This document shows positions 16,532-25,600 of a stretch of 64,000 nt of DNA, one piece after another; positions within the stretch are counted from its first letter, which is position 1, and every line of letters begins with the position of its first letter. The translations under genes were made by a program, and so were the position numbers. The notes beneath the pieces are model-generated. The model did no database searches and was not told where the DNA came from. It saw only the letters and a program-made list of their open reading frames with translations. Origin of the DNA: Nocardiopsis dassonvillei subsp. dassonvillei DSM 43111 (GTDB taxonomy: Bacteria > Actinomycetota > Actinomycetes > Streptosporangiales > Streptosporangiaceae); assembly GCF_000092985.1 (NCBI RefSeq), contig NC_014211.1, positions 620,001 through 684,000 of the forward strand. Reading direction: 5' to 3'.

Positions 16532-17706
16532 CCGGAGTTGTTCACGAACCCTCGTCCGCACTGGTGGCCCGCCTGGTCGAGGAGGGCGCGCTGGTGCCTG
16601 ACGACCGCCTCACCGAGGCGTTCCGACGCGTGGACCGGGGCGTGTTCGTCCCGGCCTTCGCCCTGCACGAGGAAACCCCGCAGGGTGCGCGTTACAGGCT
16701 CCTGTCCGCTGAGGACCCCGACCAGCGTGAGGAATGGGCCTGCCACGTCTACGCCGACGAGACGCTGACCATCGAGATCGCCGGAGAACCGGTGACCGAC
16801 GCCCTGCCCGGGGGACGCGGTACCGGCCGGTGGACCAGCTCCTCCACGATGCCCAGCCTCATGGCGCGGATGCTCCACCAACTCGACCTGGGCGGCGACC
16901 CCCGCGTTCTGGAGGTAGGAGTCGGTTCCGGGTACAACGCGGCGATCCTGTGCGAGGTGCTGGGTTCGGACCGGGTCACGAGCATCGACATCTCACCGCG
17001 CCTGGTCTCCGACGCCGCCCGACGCCTCTCCGCCCTGGGATACACACCCGTCGTGGCCGAGTACGACGGGCACAAGGGCTTCCCCGACCGCGCTCCGTAC
17101 GACCGGATCGTCAGCACCACGGCCTTCACCCACGTTCCGCCGGAGTGGATCACCCAGGCGGCACCGGGCGGGAGCATCCTCGTCAACATCGCGGGAGGCA
17201 CCGGAGGCGCCATGCTCGGGCTCCGGGTGCGCGACGACCACACGGCGCAGGGGCGCTTCCTTCCGCAGTGGGCCGGGTTCATGCCCGCGCGGAGCAGCGT
17301 TCCCCGCCAACGCGTCAGCGTGGATGACGCGGGGGAACGGAGCACGACCACTCTGAACCCGGCGCTCGTTCGCGGGGAACCGGCCATGGCGTTCCTCGCG
17401 CAACTGGCCACGACGGACGCCGACACCGTGGTCAGGACGGCCGATACCGGGGCGGACTTCCTCTTCATGGAGGGCGCCGACGGGGCCTGGGCCGAGATCG
17501 ACATGGACGCGGACGAGGGTCGCTACCCCGTGGTCCAGGGCGGACCGCGCCGTCTGTGGACGCGGGTGGAGGAAGCGCACCGGTGGTGGGTCGCCAACGG
17601 CCAGCCGGGCTGGAGCGCCTACGGCGTCACCGTCACGCCGGGGGACCAGCACGTGTGGTTCGGTTCGGCGGAGAGCGACCAGCGCTGGCCGCTGCCGCTC
17701 CCGTAG
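16528..17706 (+). CDS. PIMT-like O-methyltransferase of the graspetide system (copy 1)
   Basis: The 392-residue protein is a protein-L-isoaspartate methyltransferase homologue of the ATP-grasp peptide maturase system. The substrate-side motif is STMPSLMARML (about residues 111-121), the SAM-binding motif VLEVGVGSGYNAA spans 127-139, and a C-terminal domain with RVEEAHRWWVANGQPGWSAYG and a final WPLPLP follows. In the characterised graspetide fuscimiditide of Thermobifida the homologue methylates an aspartate that then closes to an aspartimide; the same is inferred here. The GTG at 16528 overlaps the ligase stop. Its first 102 bases recur at 19385-19486. Confidence 0.85.
   Translation: MTGVVHEPSSALVARLVEEGALVPDDRLTEAFRRVDRGVFVPAFALHEETPQGARYRLLSAEDPDQREEWACHVYADETLTIEIAGEPVTDALPGGRGTGRWTSSSTMPSLMARMLHQLDLGGDPRVLEVGVGSGYNAAILCEVLGSDRVTSIDISPRLVSDAARRLSALGYTPVVAEYDGHKGFPDRAPYDRIVSTTAFTHVPPEWITQAAPGGSILVNIAGGTGGAMLGLRVRDDHTAQGRFLPQWAGFMPARSSVPRQRVSVDDAGERSTTTLNPALVRGEPAMAFLAQLATTDADTVVRTADTGADFLFMEGADGAWAEIDMDADEGRYPVVQGGPRRLWTRVEEAHRWWVANGQPGWSAYGVTVTPGDQHVWFGSAESDQRWPLPLP
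16529..16630 (+). repeat. 102-bp direct repeat, copy A
   Basis: This is the 5' end of the first methyltransferase gene. It matches 19385-19486 at 100 of 102 positions by eye, the last 92 bases (16539-16630) being identical. The copies are 2856 bases apart. Confidence 0.95.
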
Positions 17707-17888
17707 GCAACGACCTCCCTGTTCTGGAAGGGGCCCGCCTCAAGGACATCAGTGACCTCCTCCTCTCCCGAGACAACGCCTGACCTCCACCAGGCGTGGC
17801 ACCACGCGGTCGCGGCCCTGGGCCTGGCCGTGTTGCCTCATGCCGCACTGCACCACGGAGTGGGTGGCCGGGACCCTCAGCGGACCGG

Positions 17889-17906
17889 TCGCCCACAACG
17901 GCGGAG
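17889..17906 (+). repeat. 18-bp direct repeat, copy 1
   Basis: TCGCCCACAACGGCGGAG occurs here and again at 18178-18195. The two copies bracket the small DUF397 gene, as expected for an inserted or duplicated segment. Confidence 0.7.
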
Positions 17907-17989
17907 CCCCGATACGGCTACGCTGAGTACTGGCGCGCTCGCAGCGCCCTGCCGGTCGCGCTCTCACAGGAAACACTGGAGACCCCCAC

Positions 17990-18169
17990 ATGAGCATCCC
18001 CTCCGAGTGGCACAAGTCCACTTACAGCGCCAACGGGCATAACTGCGTGGAGGCGAGGGAGCATGCCAGCGGCGCGGACGTGCGCGATTCACAGAATCCG
18101 CACCTTGGGCACCTCACGTTCTCTCCCGCTGAGTGGGCGAACCTCCTCCAGGACATCAAGGGCGGCTGA
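17990..18169 (+). CDS. DUF397 protein inside the RiPP cluster
   Basis: This 59-residue protein is a standard DUF397 unit: MSIPSEWHKSTYSANGHNCV, followed by VRDSQNPHLGHLTFSPAEW and a final LLQDIKGG. It starts at the ATG at 17990 and ends at TGA 18167-18169. It lies between the two methyltransferase genes and its Scr1-type regulator partner is not adjacent; the nearest is at 13215-14027, which already has its own DUF397. An 18-bp direct repeat flanks it. Confidence 0.85.
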   Translation: MSIPSEWHKSTYSANGHNCVEAREHASGADVRDSQNPHLGHLTFSPAEWANLLQDIKGG

Positions 18170-18177
18170 ACCCTCGA

Positions 18178-18195
18178 TCGCCCACAACGGCGGAG
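18178..18195 (+). repeat. 18-bp direct repeat, copy 2
   Basis: Identical to 17889-17906. The repeat ends in the GGCGGAG that would be the distant ribosome binding site of the second methyltransferase. Confidence 0.7.
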
Positions 18196-18217
18196 GAAAG
18201 CACGAGCGCGACGACAA

Positions 18218-19387
18218 ATGACCAACCCCGAAGACCTCCGGTCCCGCCTCGTCGAGGAGATCGCCCTCTCTCCGGCCTGGCGGGACACCTTCGAGCGGGT
18301 TCCCCGCCACCGCTTCATCCCCGACCGGATCTGGATCGAGGACGGGGATGACCTGACCGTCCTCGATAGGGCCGATGACTCGGACGCGTGGTTGCGTGCC
18401 TGCTACGCCGACCGGCCCGTCATCACCCAGATCGACGATGGAGACCCGACCGGGCGCGGGCAGCGGTCCTCGTCGGCGTCCATGCCGAGCATCGTGGCCC
18501 TGATGCTGGAGGCCACCGACCTCGCCGCCGGTCAGCGGGTGTTGGAGATCGGCACCGGAACCGGGTGGAACGCCGCGCTGCTCGCTGACAGGGCCGGCGC
18601 GGGGAACGTGACGTCGGTGGAGATCGACCCGGCCGTGGCCGCGCGGGCTGAGGAGAACCTGGAGGGCCACGGTGTCCATGTGGTCCTCGGGGACGGTGAG
18701 AAGGGTTGTCCGCCCGACGCCCCCTACGACCGGGTACTGGCGACCGCCGCCGTCCAGAGGGTTCCTTACCCGTGGGTGGAGCAGACGGTGCCCGGCGGGC
18801 GGATCGTGACCCCGTGGGGGACGAGCTTCCACAACGGCACGCTGCTCCGCCTCCAGGTCGGCGCGGACGGAACGGCGTCCGGGAGGTTCGGCGGGAACGC
18901 AGGCTTCATGTGGGTGCGTGGCCAGCGCACACCGCACGGCACGCTCGATGAGCGCGTCCGTCCCGACCACGAGTACACCGAGACCACCACGGACCTGCAC
19001 CCGTACGAGCCGGTCGGCGACTTCGACGCGAGCTTCGCGATCGGTCTGCGGGTTCCCGGCATGAAGGACCTGCTGGTCTTCGACGACGACGTGCCGGGCA
19101 ACCCGGACTACACGGTGTACCTGATGGACCCGGGTTCGGGTTCGTGGGCCTCGTGGCGGGTCCGGTCCGGCACTCGTGAGTTCGGGGTCCGCCAGCACGG
19201 CCCGCGCTGCCTCTTCGACGAGCTGGCCGGGGCCTACGCCTGGTGGCGGGAGGCGGGCCGCCCGGAGCACTCCCGGTTCGGCGTGACCGTGACCTGCGAG
19301 GGCCAACGCGTGTGGTTGGACGACCCCGGCAACGTCCTCCCCGTGGGGCAGATCGCCGCCGGACAAGCGGAGAACGGTCAGACATGA
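18218..19387 (+). CDS. PIMT-like O-methyltransferase, divergent copy 2
   Basis: This 389-residue protein has the same layout as the first methyltransferase: SASMPSIVALMLEATDL, the SAM motif VLEIGTGTGWNAA (residues 108-120), and a C-terminal domain with RCLFDELAGAYAWWREAGRP and RFGVTVTCEGQRVWLD. Sequence identity to copy 1 is modest, so it is an old paralogue or was acquired separately. The GGAGGAAAG before it is about 17 bases from the ATG at 18218, far for initiation. A second enzyme may modify another Asp of the same precursor or serve a different peptide. Its stop overlaps the start of the truncated copy at 19384. Confidence 0.8.
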   Translation: MTNPEDLRSRLVEEIALSPAWRDTFERVPRHRFIPDRIWIEDGDDLTVLDRADDSDAWLRACYADRPVITQIDDGDPTGRGQRSSSASMPSIVALMLEATDLAAGQRVLEIGTGTGWNAALLADRAGAGNVTSVEIDPAVAARAEENLEGHGVHVVLGDGEKGCPPDAPYDRVLATAAVQRVPYPWVEQTVPGGRIVTPWGTSFHNGTLLRLQVGADGTASGRFGGNAGFMWVRGQRTPHGTLDERVRPDHEYTETTTDLHPYEPVGDFDASFAIGLRVPGMKDLLVFDDDVPGNPDYTVYLMDPGSGSWASWRVRSGTREFGVRQHGPRCLFDELAGAYAWWREAGRPEHSRFGVTVTCEGQRVWLDDPGNVLPVGQIAAGQAENGQT

Positions 19388-19491
19388 CCCGAGCTGTTCA
19401 CGAACCCTCGTCCGCACTGGTGGCCCGCCTGGTCGAGGAGGGCGCGCTGGTGCCTGACGACCGCCTCACCGAGGCGTTCCGACGCGGGTGA
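19384..19491 (+). pseudogene. Truncated 5' duplicate of methyltransferase 1
   Basis: The ATG at 19384 overlaps the stop of methyltransferase 2, and the frame reads MTRAVHEPSSALVARLVEEG and on to LTEAFRRG, then stops at 19489-19491. It repeats the first 34 residues of methyltransferase 1 nearly unchanged and then breaks off where the duplicated DNA ends. It cannot bind SAM and is a remnant of recombination, though it may still be translated by coupling. Confidence 0.9.
19385..19486 (+). repeat. 102-bp direct repeat, copy B
   Basis: Differs from 16529-16630 at two positions in its first 10 bases and is identical from 19395 to 19486. Beyond 19486 the two contexts diverge completely. Confidence 0.95.
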
Positions 19492-19579
19492 CGACAACCC
19501 CTTCTGACCTGAGACTTCTCGGAGGCGGGCCCCGGAGGTTCGACCGCCGGAGCCCGTTGCGTGTGGGTACGATGCGCCC

Positions 19580-20443
19580 ATGCCCGGCCCTGGTGACAAC
19601 AGCTGTCTCGTGCTGCCCTTCCCGTACGTGCCCACCCTCGGCCCCGTACACCCCGATGCCCTCACCGCCCGCCTGTGGGACGAGGTCATGGAAGTCAACG
19701 GCACTGGCAGTTTCCTGGCGCACGACAAGGACGCCCGCTGGGGTGGGACCAAGAACGAAACGGTCCTTGCCGATGCCATTCGCAACGAGGGCGAGACCGT
19801 CACCGTTCCCACCCTGACCACGCGAGGTCGGGGCGTGGTGAAGGTTCACCACTACGGGCCAACGCCCGACGTGGCCCAGGCGTTGGAGGAGGCCGGGAAG
19901 CTGGCCGCCGCGTACGACGCGGGGGCGGCGCGTGTGCTGTGGTTCTCCACCGAAGCCGACACCCGCTGGCACAGCTGCCGTGTCCAACTCAAGACCTTCA
20001 CCGGGAACGAGCCCTACACCCATGGCGAGGTGGAAAGTCTGCACACTGAGACTCCGGCTGTTCAGGACACCTTTGCCGTTTTCGCCCAAGCACTCAAAGG
20101 AGACGGGTTCTCCTTCCTAGCCGAACAGATGCGAACCACTGGTCTGGACGGCCCGCTCTTGGTTGCCGTGTCCGAGGGACGTGTCGTCGGTGCTATCGGA
20201 CCCATGGCCATTCGCCAGGACTCCATCGGCGTCCCGCGGCTTCTGCCGCAGTACTTCGGTGTGCTGCCCGAAGTGCGCGGTCACGGTCACGGGCGTGCGC
20301 TGTGGCGGGCAGCGATGGGCTGGGGACAGGAGAACGGAGCCGTCTACCAGTTGCTCCAGACCGAAACCGGCGGCGCGTCGGACCACCTGTGCCGATCCGA
20401 GGGGCTGACCAGCCTCGGCTTCGTCTTCACCGCCAGTCTGTAG
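19580..20443 (+). CDS. GNAT-family N-acetyltransferase
   Basis: The 287-residue product has a C-terminal GNAT fold: VAVSEGRVVGAIGPM near residue 195, then YFGVLPEVRGHGHGRALWRA carrying the acetyl-CoA pyrophosphate loop (RGHGHG) and a final GGASDHLCRSEGLTSLGF. The N-terminal 170 residues form a second, unrecognised domain. The -10-like TACGAT at 19568-19573 lies just upstream of the ATG at 19580 and no ribosome binding site is visible, so the mRNA is probably leaderless. The acceptor is unknown; it is separate from the RiPP operon. Confidence 0.75.
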   Translation: MPGPGDNSCLVLPFPYVPTLGPVHPDALTARLWDEVMEVNGTGSFLAHDKDARWGGTKNETVLADAIRNEGETVTVPTLTTRGRGVVKVHHYGPTPDVAQALEEAGKLAAAYDAGAARVLWFSTEADTRWHSCRVQLKTFTGNEPYTHGEVESLHTETPAVQDTFAVFAQALKGDGFSFLAEQMRTTGLDGPLLVAVSEGRVVGAIGPMAIRQDSIGVPRLLPQYFGVLPEVRGHGHGRALWRAAMGWGQENGAVYQLLQTETGGASDHLCRSEGLTSLGFVFTASL

Positions 20444-20535
20444 AAACTGCTGCCGCAGTGGCCCTGCTGTCCGGGGGAGAATCCCGGGGCCGCTTGGTAT
20501 CCACGGCCACCATGCGAAACGGCTGTGGCAAGCCC

Positions 20536-20572
20536 AAGGGGCGGCACTCCCCGTAGGGAGCACCGCCCCTTT
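20536..20572. terminator. Hairpin between convergent genes
   Basis: AAGGGGCGG pairs with CCGCCCCTT, with a further inner CTCCC/GGGAG pairing. It lies between the GNAT gene and the convergent small secreted protein and can end both transcripts. Confidence 0.75.
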
Positions 20573-20606
20573 GAACCCGGTCACCCGCTGTCCTATGTCC
20601 TGAGGA

Positions 20607-21014
20607 TCAGGCCTGGAACTCGGTGATCGTCTGGGCGATGCCGTTCTCGACATCGACCCCGGCCAGCACCACGGTCCCGTCCTTCAGCTCAGCATCGAAC
20701 TCCTCCATGCTGCACTCCACGGTCCCGGTCATGTCGTCGTTGGGGACCTCGGGCGCGCAGGTGTACAGGCCGCCGAGGATCTCGGTGTCCTCGGTGACGT
20801 AGAACGCCTGGTCGCCGACGATGTACTCGTACGGAGCCAGGTACACGACCTCGCCGGAGAGGGTTCCGGTGAACCCGTCGGCACCGGCCTCCACGCCCTG
20901 GGTCTCGGCTCCTCGCTGCTCGGAGGCCGCCGCCGGGCTGAAGCCGGTCGCGCCGAGAGTGAGCAGACCGGCGGAGAGAACGGCCAGCGCGCTGGTACGG
21001 ATATCGCGATTCAT
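20607..21014 (-). CDS. Small secreted hypothetical protein
   Basis: The 135-residue protein begins with a signal peptide (MNRDIRTSALAVLSAGLLTL, then GATGFSPAAASE with an AAA cleavage region near residue 31). The mature part of about 100 residues is acidic and contains two cysteines (TCAPE and VECSM) that could form a disulfide, with several short beta-type stretches such as VVYLAPYEYIVGDQAFYV. AGGAAAGGAA precedes the ATG at 21014. I do not recognise the family. Confidence 0.7.
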   Translation of the reverse strand: MNRDIRTSALAVLSAGLLTLGATGFSPAAASEQRGAETQGVEAGADGFTGTLSGEVVYLAPYEYIVGDQAFYVTEDTEILGGLYTCAPEVPNDDMTGTVECSMEEFDAELKDGTVVLAGVDVENGIAQTITEFQA

Positions 21015-21661
21015 CGCGTTCCTTTCCTGTGGGGAGCGGTGTGTCAATGGACTCGCCAGGGATTGGGGGATGAGTGCGTTATGCGTGGTCGTGCCCCCGG
21101 GCTGGCTTCTCAAACGCGGATCGTGGATATCGGGGAAAATCCCGAGGGTGCCGGAGTCGTATCGGCCCGAGGATTAACCGTCGAATTTCAGGGATTGATC
21201 ATGGCGGAGCGGTTTGTGCTGTCCGGGTGAGGGAAGGATGGCCCTTCGCCTGGTCGGCGTCGCTGTCCGTGCGGGCTGGTGCGACCCCAGGTGCTCCGTG
21301 TCCGGGGCCCTCGCCGCCTGTGCCAATGATCAATGACGGAAGCTAAATATCCCGTTAGGCTGCGCTGGTTTCCCTGGTTTGTCTGCGGTGGGACGATCGG
21401 CTCTTACCGGCGAACGCGGAAGTGCGTGAAACCGGCCTGATTCGCCTTGGATGCGCGTTCGGGCTCCGCGGTTCTGTCGACCGGGAAAATGCGCGGATTT
21501 CCCGGAGCGGACCCCGGGAAATCCGCGCCGTCCGAACGGTCCCCGGAAGACTCTGGACCGTCCCGCCGCCCGAACGGTTCGGGGCACCCGGCCCATGCGC
21601 TCCCGGCGCGCTCGTATCCTCTGACCCGGACCCGTCACCCGAGGTGGAGAGCGACGACGCG
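21015..21661. other. Gene-free stretch of about 650 bases
   Basis: The stretch lies between the start of the secreted protein gene and the SUFU-domain gene. It holds the hairpin at 21491-21528 and a possible -10 box TATCCT at 21615-21620. Longer open frames here lack the codon bias of the real genes. Confidence 0.45.
21491..21528. repeat. Perfect 15-bp inverted repeat
   Basis: GCGCGGATTTCCCGG at 21491-21505 pairs perfectly with 21514-21528 around an 8-base loop. No gene ends just before it, so it is not an ordinary terminator; it could be an operator or an RNA structure upstream of the SUFU-domain gene. Confidence 0.6.
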
Positions 21662-22267
21662 ATGCTGGAGATGCTGCCCGGACTCGTCCGGATCTACGAG
21701 GAGTGGGCGGAGCGGTACCCCGACGTGCAGCCGCTGACCATCCAGTTCGCGCCGGACGGGAAGTCGGACAAAGGCCTCGACGGGGTGCTCGCCTACCCCC
21801 TGGACGGCCACTGGCTGCTGGTGTCCTTCGGCCTGACCGAACTGGGGGAGAAGACCAGCGAGGAGCCCCGCGTCTCCGGGTCGGGCTTCGAGTTCACCTG
21901 CCGCGTTCCGCGCGAGGACGGCGACGAGGCCGTGCCCGCCTGGATCCTGCGCGTCATGCACGCCCTGGCCGACCGCTTCGTCGCGGGCAGCGACCTGGAC
22001 GTGGGCCACTGGATCGTCACCCCGTCCCCGCTCGGCGGCGAGCCCGCCAACGGCGACATGACCTCGCTGGTCATCGTCCCCGACACCGAGATCCGCGCCA
22101 TGGACACCCCGAACGGGATCGTCCTCTTCTTCCAGCTCGTCGGCCTGCTGGCCGAGGAGGGCGAGGCCATGCAGCAGGCGGGGACCGCCGCGCCGCTCGT
22201 CGCCCTCCTGCGCGACCGCGACCCGAGGATGGTCACCGACCCCTCGCGCGAACCCGTCCGCCTCTGA
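21662..22267 (+). CDS. Suppressor-of-fused (SUFU) domain protein
   Basis: The 201-residue protein matches bacterial SUFU-like proteins, which include toxin immunity proteins such as YqcF. Recognisable parts are the N-terminal helix MLEMLPGLVRIYEEW, the HWLLVSFGLTELGEK strand, GSGFEFTCRVPRE, AWILRVMHALADRF and the final domain IVPDTEIRAMDTPNGIVLFF. The ATG at 21662 is most likely; a GTG at 21644 is possible. No toxin gene is adjacent, so the immunity role is inferred from the family only. Confidence 0.75.
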   Translation: MLEMLPGLVRIYEEWAERYPDVQPLTIQFAPDGKSDKGLDGVLAYPLDGHWLLVSFGLTELGEKTSEEPRVSGSGFEFTCRVPREDGDEAVPAWILRVMHALADRFVAGSDLDVGHWIVTPSPLGGEPANGDMTSLVIVPDTEIRAMDTPNGIVLFFQLVGLLAEEGEAMQQAGTAAPLVALLRDRDPRMVTDPSREPVRL

Positions 22268-22353
22268 GTCCGTCGGAGACGACGGTCCAGCGGCCTGCGC
22301 ACGGAATCCTGTACAACCGTGGAGGTGTGACGGCGGAACCAGGAGGCGCAGCG

Positions 22354-22578
22354 ATGAAGACCATGAGCTACTCGGAGTCCCGCGAGAACTACGCGGCCAC
22401 GCTCGACTCCGTCGTGAACGACCGCGAGGAGGTCGTGATCACCAGAGTGGGACACGAGTCGGTGGTCATGATGGCGTTGTCGGAGTACGAGAGTCTCAGG
22501 GAGACCGCCTACCTCCTCCGCAGTCCGGAGAACGCGCGACGCCTCGTCACCGCCATCGAGGAGTCGGAGTCCGGGTAG
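22354..22578 (+). CDS. YefM/Phd-type antitoxin, orphan
   Basis: This 74-residue protein starts MKTMSYSESRENYAATLDSV and continues NDREEVVITRVGHESVVMMA, which is the YefM DNA-binding fold, followed by SLRETAYLLRSPENARRLV, the toxin-neutralising helix. AGGAGG precedes the ATG at 22354. The usual YoeB RNase gene, which normally overlaps the stop, is absent; a strong terminator follows within 30 bases. Confidence 0.85.
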   Translation: MKTMSYSESRENYAATLDSVVNDREEVVITRVGHESVVMMALSEYESLRETAYLLRSPENARRLVTAIEESESG

Positions 22579-22605
22579 ACGGTCTCCGGTCACCGAAACG
22601 CCGAC

Positions 22606-22634
22606 GGGCCGCCACCCGTAGGGGGTGGCGGCCC
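22606..22634. terminator. 12-bp stem between convergent genes
   Basis: GGGCCGCCACCC at 22606-22617 pairs perfectly with 22623-22634. It closes both the antitoxin transcript and the three-gene operon on the other strand. Confidence 0.8.
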
Positions 22635-22649
22635 GCACGTGTCATCCGG

Positions 22650-25600
22650 TCAGCTCCCGGAGCCCCGTCCCCGCCCGATCGCGGTGCCGATCTCGCCCAC
22701 CCGGTCGGCCAGCAGACCCATCGCGCCGATGGCCCTGGTCATCGGGTCGTCCTCGGCGCCGCCCAGCGCGCGGCCGTGCCGGAAGGCCTCCTTGACCTCC
22801 GTCCACCGGGCCTCCTGCTCGGGGGTCATGACCCCGCGCAGCTCCGCGAGCTTGAGCAGGTTGGCCTCCGCGCCCGAGGTCAGGGTCTGCGCCTCGCCCA
22901 GGTAGTGGTCGTCGATCACGGCCTCCACCTCGGCGTCGTTCATGACCGGCACGATCCTCTCCGCCAGCCGGTTCATGTTGCGGTACGAGCCCTGGAGCCG
23001 GAACGGCGGCTCGGTGCGCGCCTCCTCCGACTGCGCCGCGGAGGCGATGTAGGCGGCGTTGTTGGCCATCACCACCTCCTGCACCCGCAGCAGCTTGCGC
23101 AGCACCGACACGATCCGGTCCACCTCGACCGCCGAGTAGGGGTGGTCGAACTGGTCCGCGCCCACCGAGTCGTCGCCCCGCGCCATCCGCACGAACCGGT
23201 ACACGTCCTCCCTGCTCCGCGTGGACAGCGGGGCCAGGGTCGGGTTCGAGGTGAGCGCGTTCTCGACGTAGCTCAGCGCGAACAGCTCCTCCCTGCCCGC
23301 CAGCACGTCGCCCAGGTTGTACACGTCGGCGCGGTTGGCCAGCATGTCCGGGATCCGGAACCGCTTGCCCTGCTCCGTGTACGGGTTGCCCGCCATGCAC
23401 ACCGCGAAGCGCTTGCCCCGCAGGTCGTAGGTCCGGGTCCGCCCGTTCCACACCCCCTCCATGCGCCGCTGGCCGTCGCACAGCGAGATGAACTTCTGGA
23501 GCAGCTCGGGGTTGGTGTGCTGGATGTCGTCCAGGTACAGCATCGTGTTGGCGCCCATCTCCAGCGCGAAGGAGATCTTCTCGACCTCCTGGCGGGAGGT
23601 GGCGTCCGGCGCCTCGTCCGGGTCCAGCGAGGTCACCGCGTGCCCCAGCGCGGGCCCGTTGACCTTGACGAACACCAGCCCCAGACGGCTGGCCACGTAC
23701 TCCATGAGCGTGGTCTTGCCGTACCCGGGCGGGGAGATGAGCAGCAGCAGGCCGCTCTGGTCGGTGCGCTTGTCGTCCCCGGCCGCGCCCAGCTGCTTGG
23801 CCAGGTTGTCGCCGATCAACGGCAGGTACGCCTCGTCCAGCAGCCTGTTGCGGACGAACCCGCTCATCACCTTGGGCCGGTACTCCTCCAGCCGCAGCCG
23901 CTCGCGCTCGGCCGCCACCAGCTCGTTGCGGCGCCGCTGGAAGTCCCGGTAGGCGGGCACCTCCTCCAGCCGGAACCGGCGGGTGCGCGGCAGGAACTCG
24001 TCCAGCCGCAGTTCCAGGGAGCGCTCGCGCACGCGCGGGTGCGACCCCAGCAGCCCGTCCACGTCCTCCGCGACGGCCGCCGAGGACTCGTACCTCTCCA
24101 GGGCACCGCCGGTCAGCTCGATCGCGGCGGCCTCGGGCAGGTCGCCCGGGTCCACCTCCTCCAGCGTGGTCGCGAACGCCTCCAGCCAGGCCGCCACCAG
24201 CTGGTGGCGCGCGTTCAGGTCTGCGTCGAGGGCGCGCAGGTCCTCCTCGAAGGCCCTGCGCGTGCTCTCCCGGGCGCTGTCCACGGCCCGGTGGAACCGG
24301 TCCAGCAGCGTACGGGCGCCCGCGCCGGTCACGAACCCCGTCTCCCCGGGCCCCTCAGCCGCGATCTCCTCGAACAGGTACTCGCCCACCAGGTCCAGGT
24401 CGGCCTCCTGGTGGAGCCCGGTGTCGGTGAGGAACCCGTCCACGGCCGCCGCCAGCTCCGCGCGCAGCGCGTCGACCGCCGCCGACCCGCGCACTCCGAA
24501 CACCTCGCGGGCCCGCGCCAGCGAACCGGCCCGGGTCCGCCACGCCGTCCGCCGCTCCTCGTCGGCGCCGAAGGCCCAGAACACCTGCGCCGCCGCACGC
24601 GTCGCGCCCGGGTACCGCAGCAGCCCGGCTCCCGCGCGCAGCCGCAGCAGCACCGACAGGATCCGCGCGGCGTCGTGGTCGTGCACGCCCCGCTCGTACC
24701 CCTCGTCGTAGCGGGCCTCGGCGAAGCCGCGCACCAGGTCCGGCAGCGACGACCCGTCCTGCTCCCCCGCGTCGGCCTCGGCCAGCCGCTCCGGCGTCAG
24801 GCCCTCCGAGCCCTCCTCGGCCGCGGCCAGGACCGACGCGGCCAGGTACTCGGCCCGGTACACCTGCGGGCTCTCCGACACCAGCACCCGGTCCCACAGG
24901 TGCCGCGTCCGCCCGAACCCCTCGTCGGTGACAGGTGCGCGGAAGTCGGTGCCGGTGATCGCCACCGACATCTCCCCGCCGTGCGGGGTGAGGGTGAGGT
25001 CGATCGGCTGGGTGTTCACGGCGAAGCGGTGCCTGCCCAGCCGGATCGTCTCGCCGCCCGCGCCGCCCTCGAACAGGTCGGCGCGGTCCCGCAGGGCCCG
25101 GCCAGCCTCCTGCCGGGCGGCCAGGATCTGCCCGTCCAGCTCCTCCGCGCGCACGGTCTCGCCGAGCGCGCGCAGCTCCTCGGAGGTGCGGCGCAGCCGC
25201 GCCACCATCGCGTCCGACGCGAAGTAGGTGTTGACGTCCTCCAGCGTGTCCAGCGCCGCGACCCGCCGCTGAACGCTCTCCAGCACGCGGGCGGCCGACG
25301 ACGCCAGGCGGTCGGCCCGCCGCGCCCGCTCGTCCACCAGCCCCTGCTTGCGGGTGGAGAACGCCTCGTACACGTCCTCGCGCTTGTCCGCCAGCTCCCC
25401 GAGGAAGTCGTCGAACTCGGCGAACCGCGTCTCCAGGTTCTCCAGCTGGAGCATGATCCGCCCCAGCTGCTCGTCGCACCGGTCCGGGGTGTCGGCGGCG
25501 GCCAGCGCCCCCGTGATCGCCTGCCCGAGCAGGGCGAACTCGGCGGCGAACTCCGCCCGCCCCTCCAGGGCGAGCAGTTCGCCGCGCCGCGCCTCCAGCG

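Noticed and set aside
17752..18042. A 96-codon plus-strand frame starting MTSSSPETTPDLHQAWHHAV
   Set aside because: It has a fair ribosome binding site and a plausible first 30 residues, but it runs into the well-supported DUF397 gene in another frame and loses codon bias. It may be a broken gene; I did not count it.
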